This document shows, one piece after another, positions 32,877-33,676 of a DNA stretch of 33,676 nucleotides. Numbering within the stretch: position 1 is the stretch's first letter; each line of letters begins with the position of its first letter. The stretch is from UBA6544 sp049601975 (GTDB lineage: Bacteria > Pseudomonadota > Alphaproteobacteria > UBA8366): the NCBI GenBank assembly GCA_049601975.1, contig JBMYRC010000035.1, forward strand, positions 1 to 33,676, read 5' to 3'. Under the pieces are notes generated by a model, which had not been told where the DNA came from, ran no database searches, and saw nothing but the letters and a program-made list of their open reading frames with translations. Made by a program: the position numbers and the translations under genes.

Positions 32877-33676
32877 ATGCAGAAGCCACTCGAAGGAATC
32901 AAGGTTGTCGAACTGGGCGTCGTTCTCGCCGCCCCCTATTGCGGGCTGCTGCTGAGTGATCTCGGGGCGGAGGTGATCAAGGTGGAATCGCCGGAAGGGG
33001 ATGAAACCCGCCGCTATATGCCCTTAGTTGGGGACACTGGCTTTTCCGCTTTTACCGCCGCGATCAACCGCTCGAAGCGGAGCATTTCCCTCGACCTCAA
33101 GAATCCGGACGCGGTGAAAGCATATCTGAAAATCTGCGAGGACGCGGATGTGGTGCTGGAGAATTTCCGACCGAGCGTCTCCGATCGATTGGGCGTCGGA
33201 CCCGAGGCGGTGAAAGCCGTGAACCCAGACGTGATTTATTGTGCGATCTCTGGGTTTGGCCACAAAGGGCCGCGCGCCAATGAGCCGGCGATGGATTTTT
33301 TCATCCAAGCGTTCTCCGGCCAGATGAGCATGATCGGGCACGAGGACGGACCGCCAGCGCGCATTGGCGGACCTATGATGGACATTACCGCGTCCCTGCA
33401 CGGGGCACTTGGTATCGTCTCGGCCTTGTTCAAGCACGGCAAGACCGGCAAGGGATCGTTGGTTCAAACATCGCTGCTCGAAGGGCAAATTGCCAGCCTT
33501 TGCTATATGTGGCCCGCGATGCAGGCGACCGGTGTGCCGCCAGGGCGTATGGGGCGTGGCCATCCGAATTTCTGTCCCTATCAGACCTTCGAAGCCAAGG
33601 ACGCGGACGTCGCTATTGCCTGCCTCAATGATCGAATGTTCAAAAACTTGGCGATCACCATCGGCCAGCCGGAGCT
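32877..33676 (+). CDS. CaiB/BaiF family CoA-transferase, cut by the window end
   Basis: The frame runs open from ATG at 32877 to the end of the window, giving 266 residues of a protein that should be about 390-400. It begins MQKPLEGIKVVELGVVLAAP with GAEVIKVESPEGDETR, the INRSKRSISLDL motif, ENFRPSVSDRLG and the catalytic Asp at 169 in GGPMMDITASLHG, the same residue number as in E. coli CaiB. A GGAG ribosome binding site precedes the ATG. It is divergent from the acyl-CoA dehydrogenase across 129 bases, so activation of an acid and oxidation of its CoA ester are likely linked. Confidence 0.9.
   Translation, partial: MQKPLEGIKVVELGVVLAAPYCGLLLSDLGAEVIKVESPEGDETRRYMPLVGDTGFSAFTAAINRSKRSISLDLKNPDAVKAYLKICEDADVVLENFRPSVSDRLGVGPEAVKAVNPDVIYCAISGFGHKGPRANEPAMDFFIQAFSGQMSMIGHEDGPPARIGGPMMDITASLHGALGIVSALFKHGKTGKGSLVQTSLLEGQIASLCYMWPAMQATGVPPGRMGRGHPNFCPYQTFEAKDADVAIACLNDRMFKNLAITIGQPE

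Noticed and set aside
1..33676. Mobile elements, prophage, CRISPR array, tRNA or rRNA genes
   Set aside because: No transposase, integrase, direct repeat-spacer array or recognisable RNA gene was found on either strand.

Overview
The window looks like chromosomal DNA of an alphaproteobacterium. Codon use is moderately GC-rich and genes start with GGAG-type ribosome binding sites. The gene set (two CaiB/BaiF CoA-transferases, phytanoyl-CoA-dioxygenase-like oxygenases, a gliding-type ABC exporter with its GldG and DUF4340 partners, HspQ, a PAS-AraC regulator beside a dihydrodipicolinate-synthase-like gene) fits Rhodospirillales-like or host-associated marine lineages. That placement is inference; there is no rRNA or tRNA in the window. 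I see no transposase, integrase, phage gene or CRISPR array.

Layout. 1-1.9 kb: a nuclease-like secreted protein and a broken RraA-family gene flanked by palindromic repeats. 1.9-4.4 kb: an oxygenase divergent from a CoA-transferase and a RidA protein. 4.6-6.9 kb: a lipoprotein interrupted by a stop codon, an S41 protease and HspQ. 7.3-8.5 kb: a SnoaL-like protein divergent from a gamma-carbonic-anhydrase-like protein. 8.5-10.2 kb: a UGSC-family gene read through an in-frame TGA, very probably a selenoprotein, with a stem-loop just after the TGA. 10.4 kb: a 34-residue membrane peptide gene. 10.6-15.2 kb: a four-gene ABC exporter operon. 15.2-19.6 kb: a hydrolase and an oxygenase among remnants (VWA protein, PAS-AraC regulator, DapA-like enzyme, membrane protein). 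19.6-24.2 kb: an SDR, an amidohydrolase, an alpha/beta hydrolase, a sterol-desaturase-like hydroxylase and an aldo/keto reductase. 24.3-25.8 kb: a histidine kinase split by a frameshift. 25.9-28.1 kb: pirin and a fumarase/cycloisomerase-family lyase. 28.2-30.1 kb: an HxlR regulator divergent from a MATE pump over a clear palindrome. 30.1-33.7 kb: a ComA-like protein, a MaoC-like protein and an acyl-CoA dehydrogenase, divergent from a second CoA-transferase cut by the window end.

Two themes stand out. First, the gene at 8481-10214 makes one continuous 577-residue protein only if the TGA at 9921-9923 is read; it sits exactly where the UGSC family carries selenocysteine (here U-G-A-C). Second, gene decay is dense: seven of roughly thirty genes carry nonsense codons, frameshifts, truncation or internal deletion. 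All three stop codons are involved, which rules out a simple change of genetic code. The lesions suggest relaxed selection, as in a genome adapting to a host, although assembly error could explain the two single-base indels in homopolymer runs.
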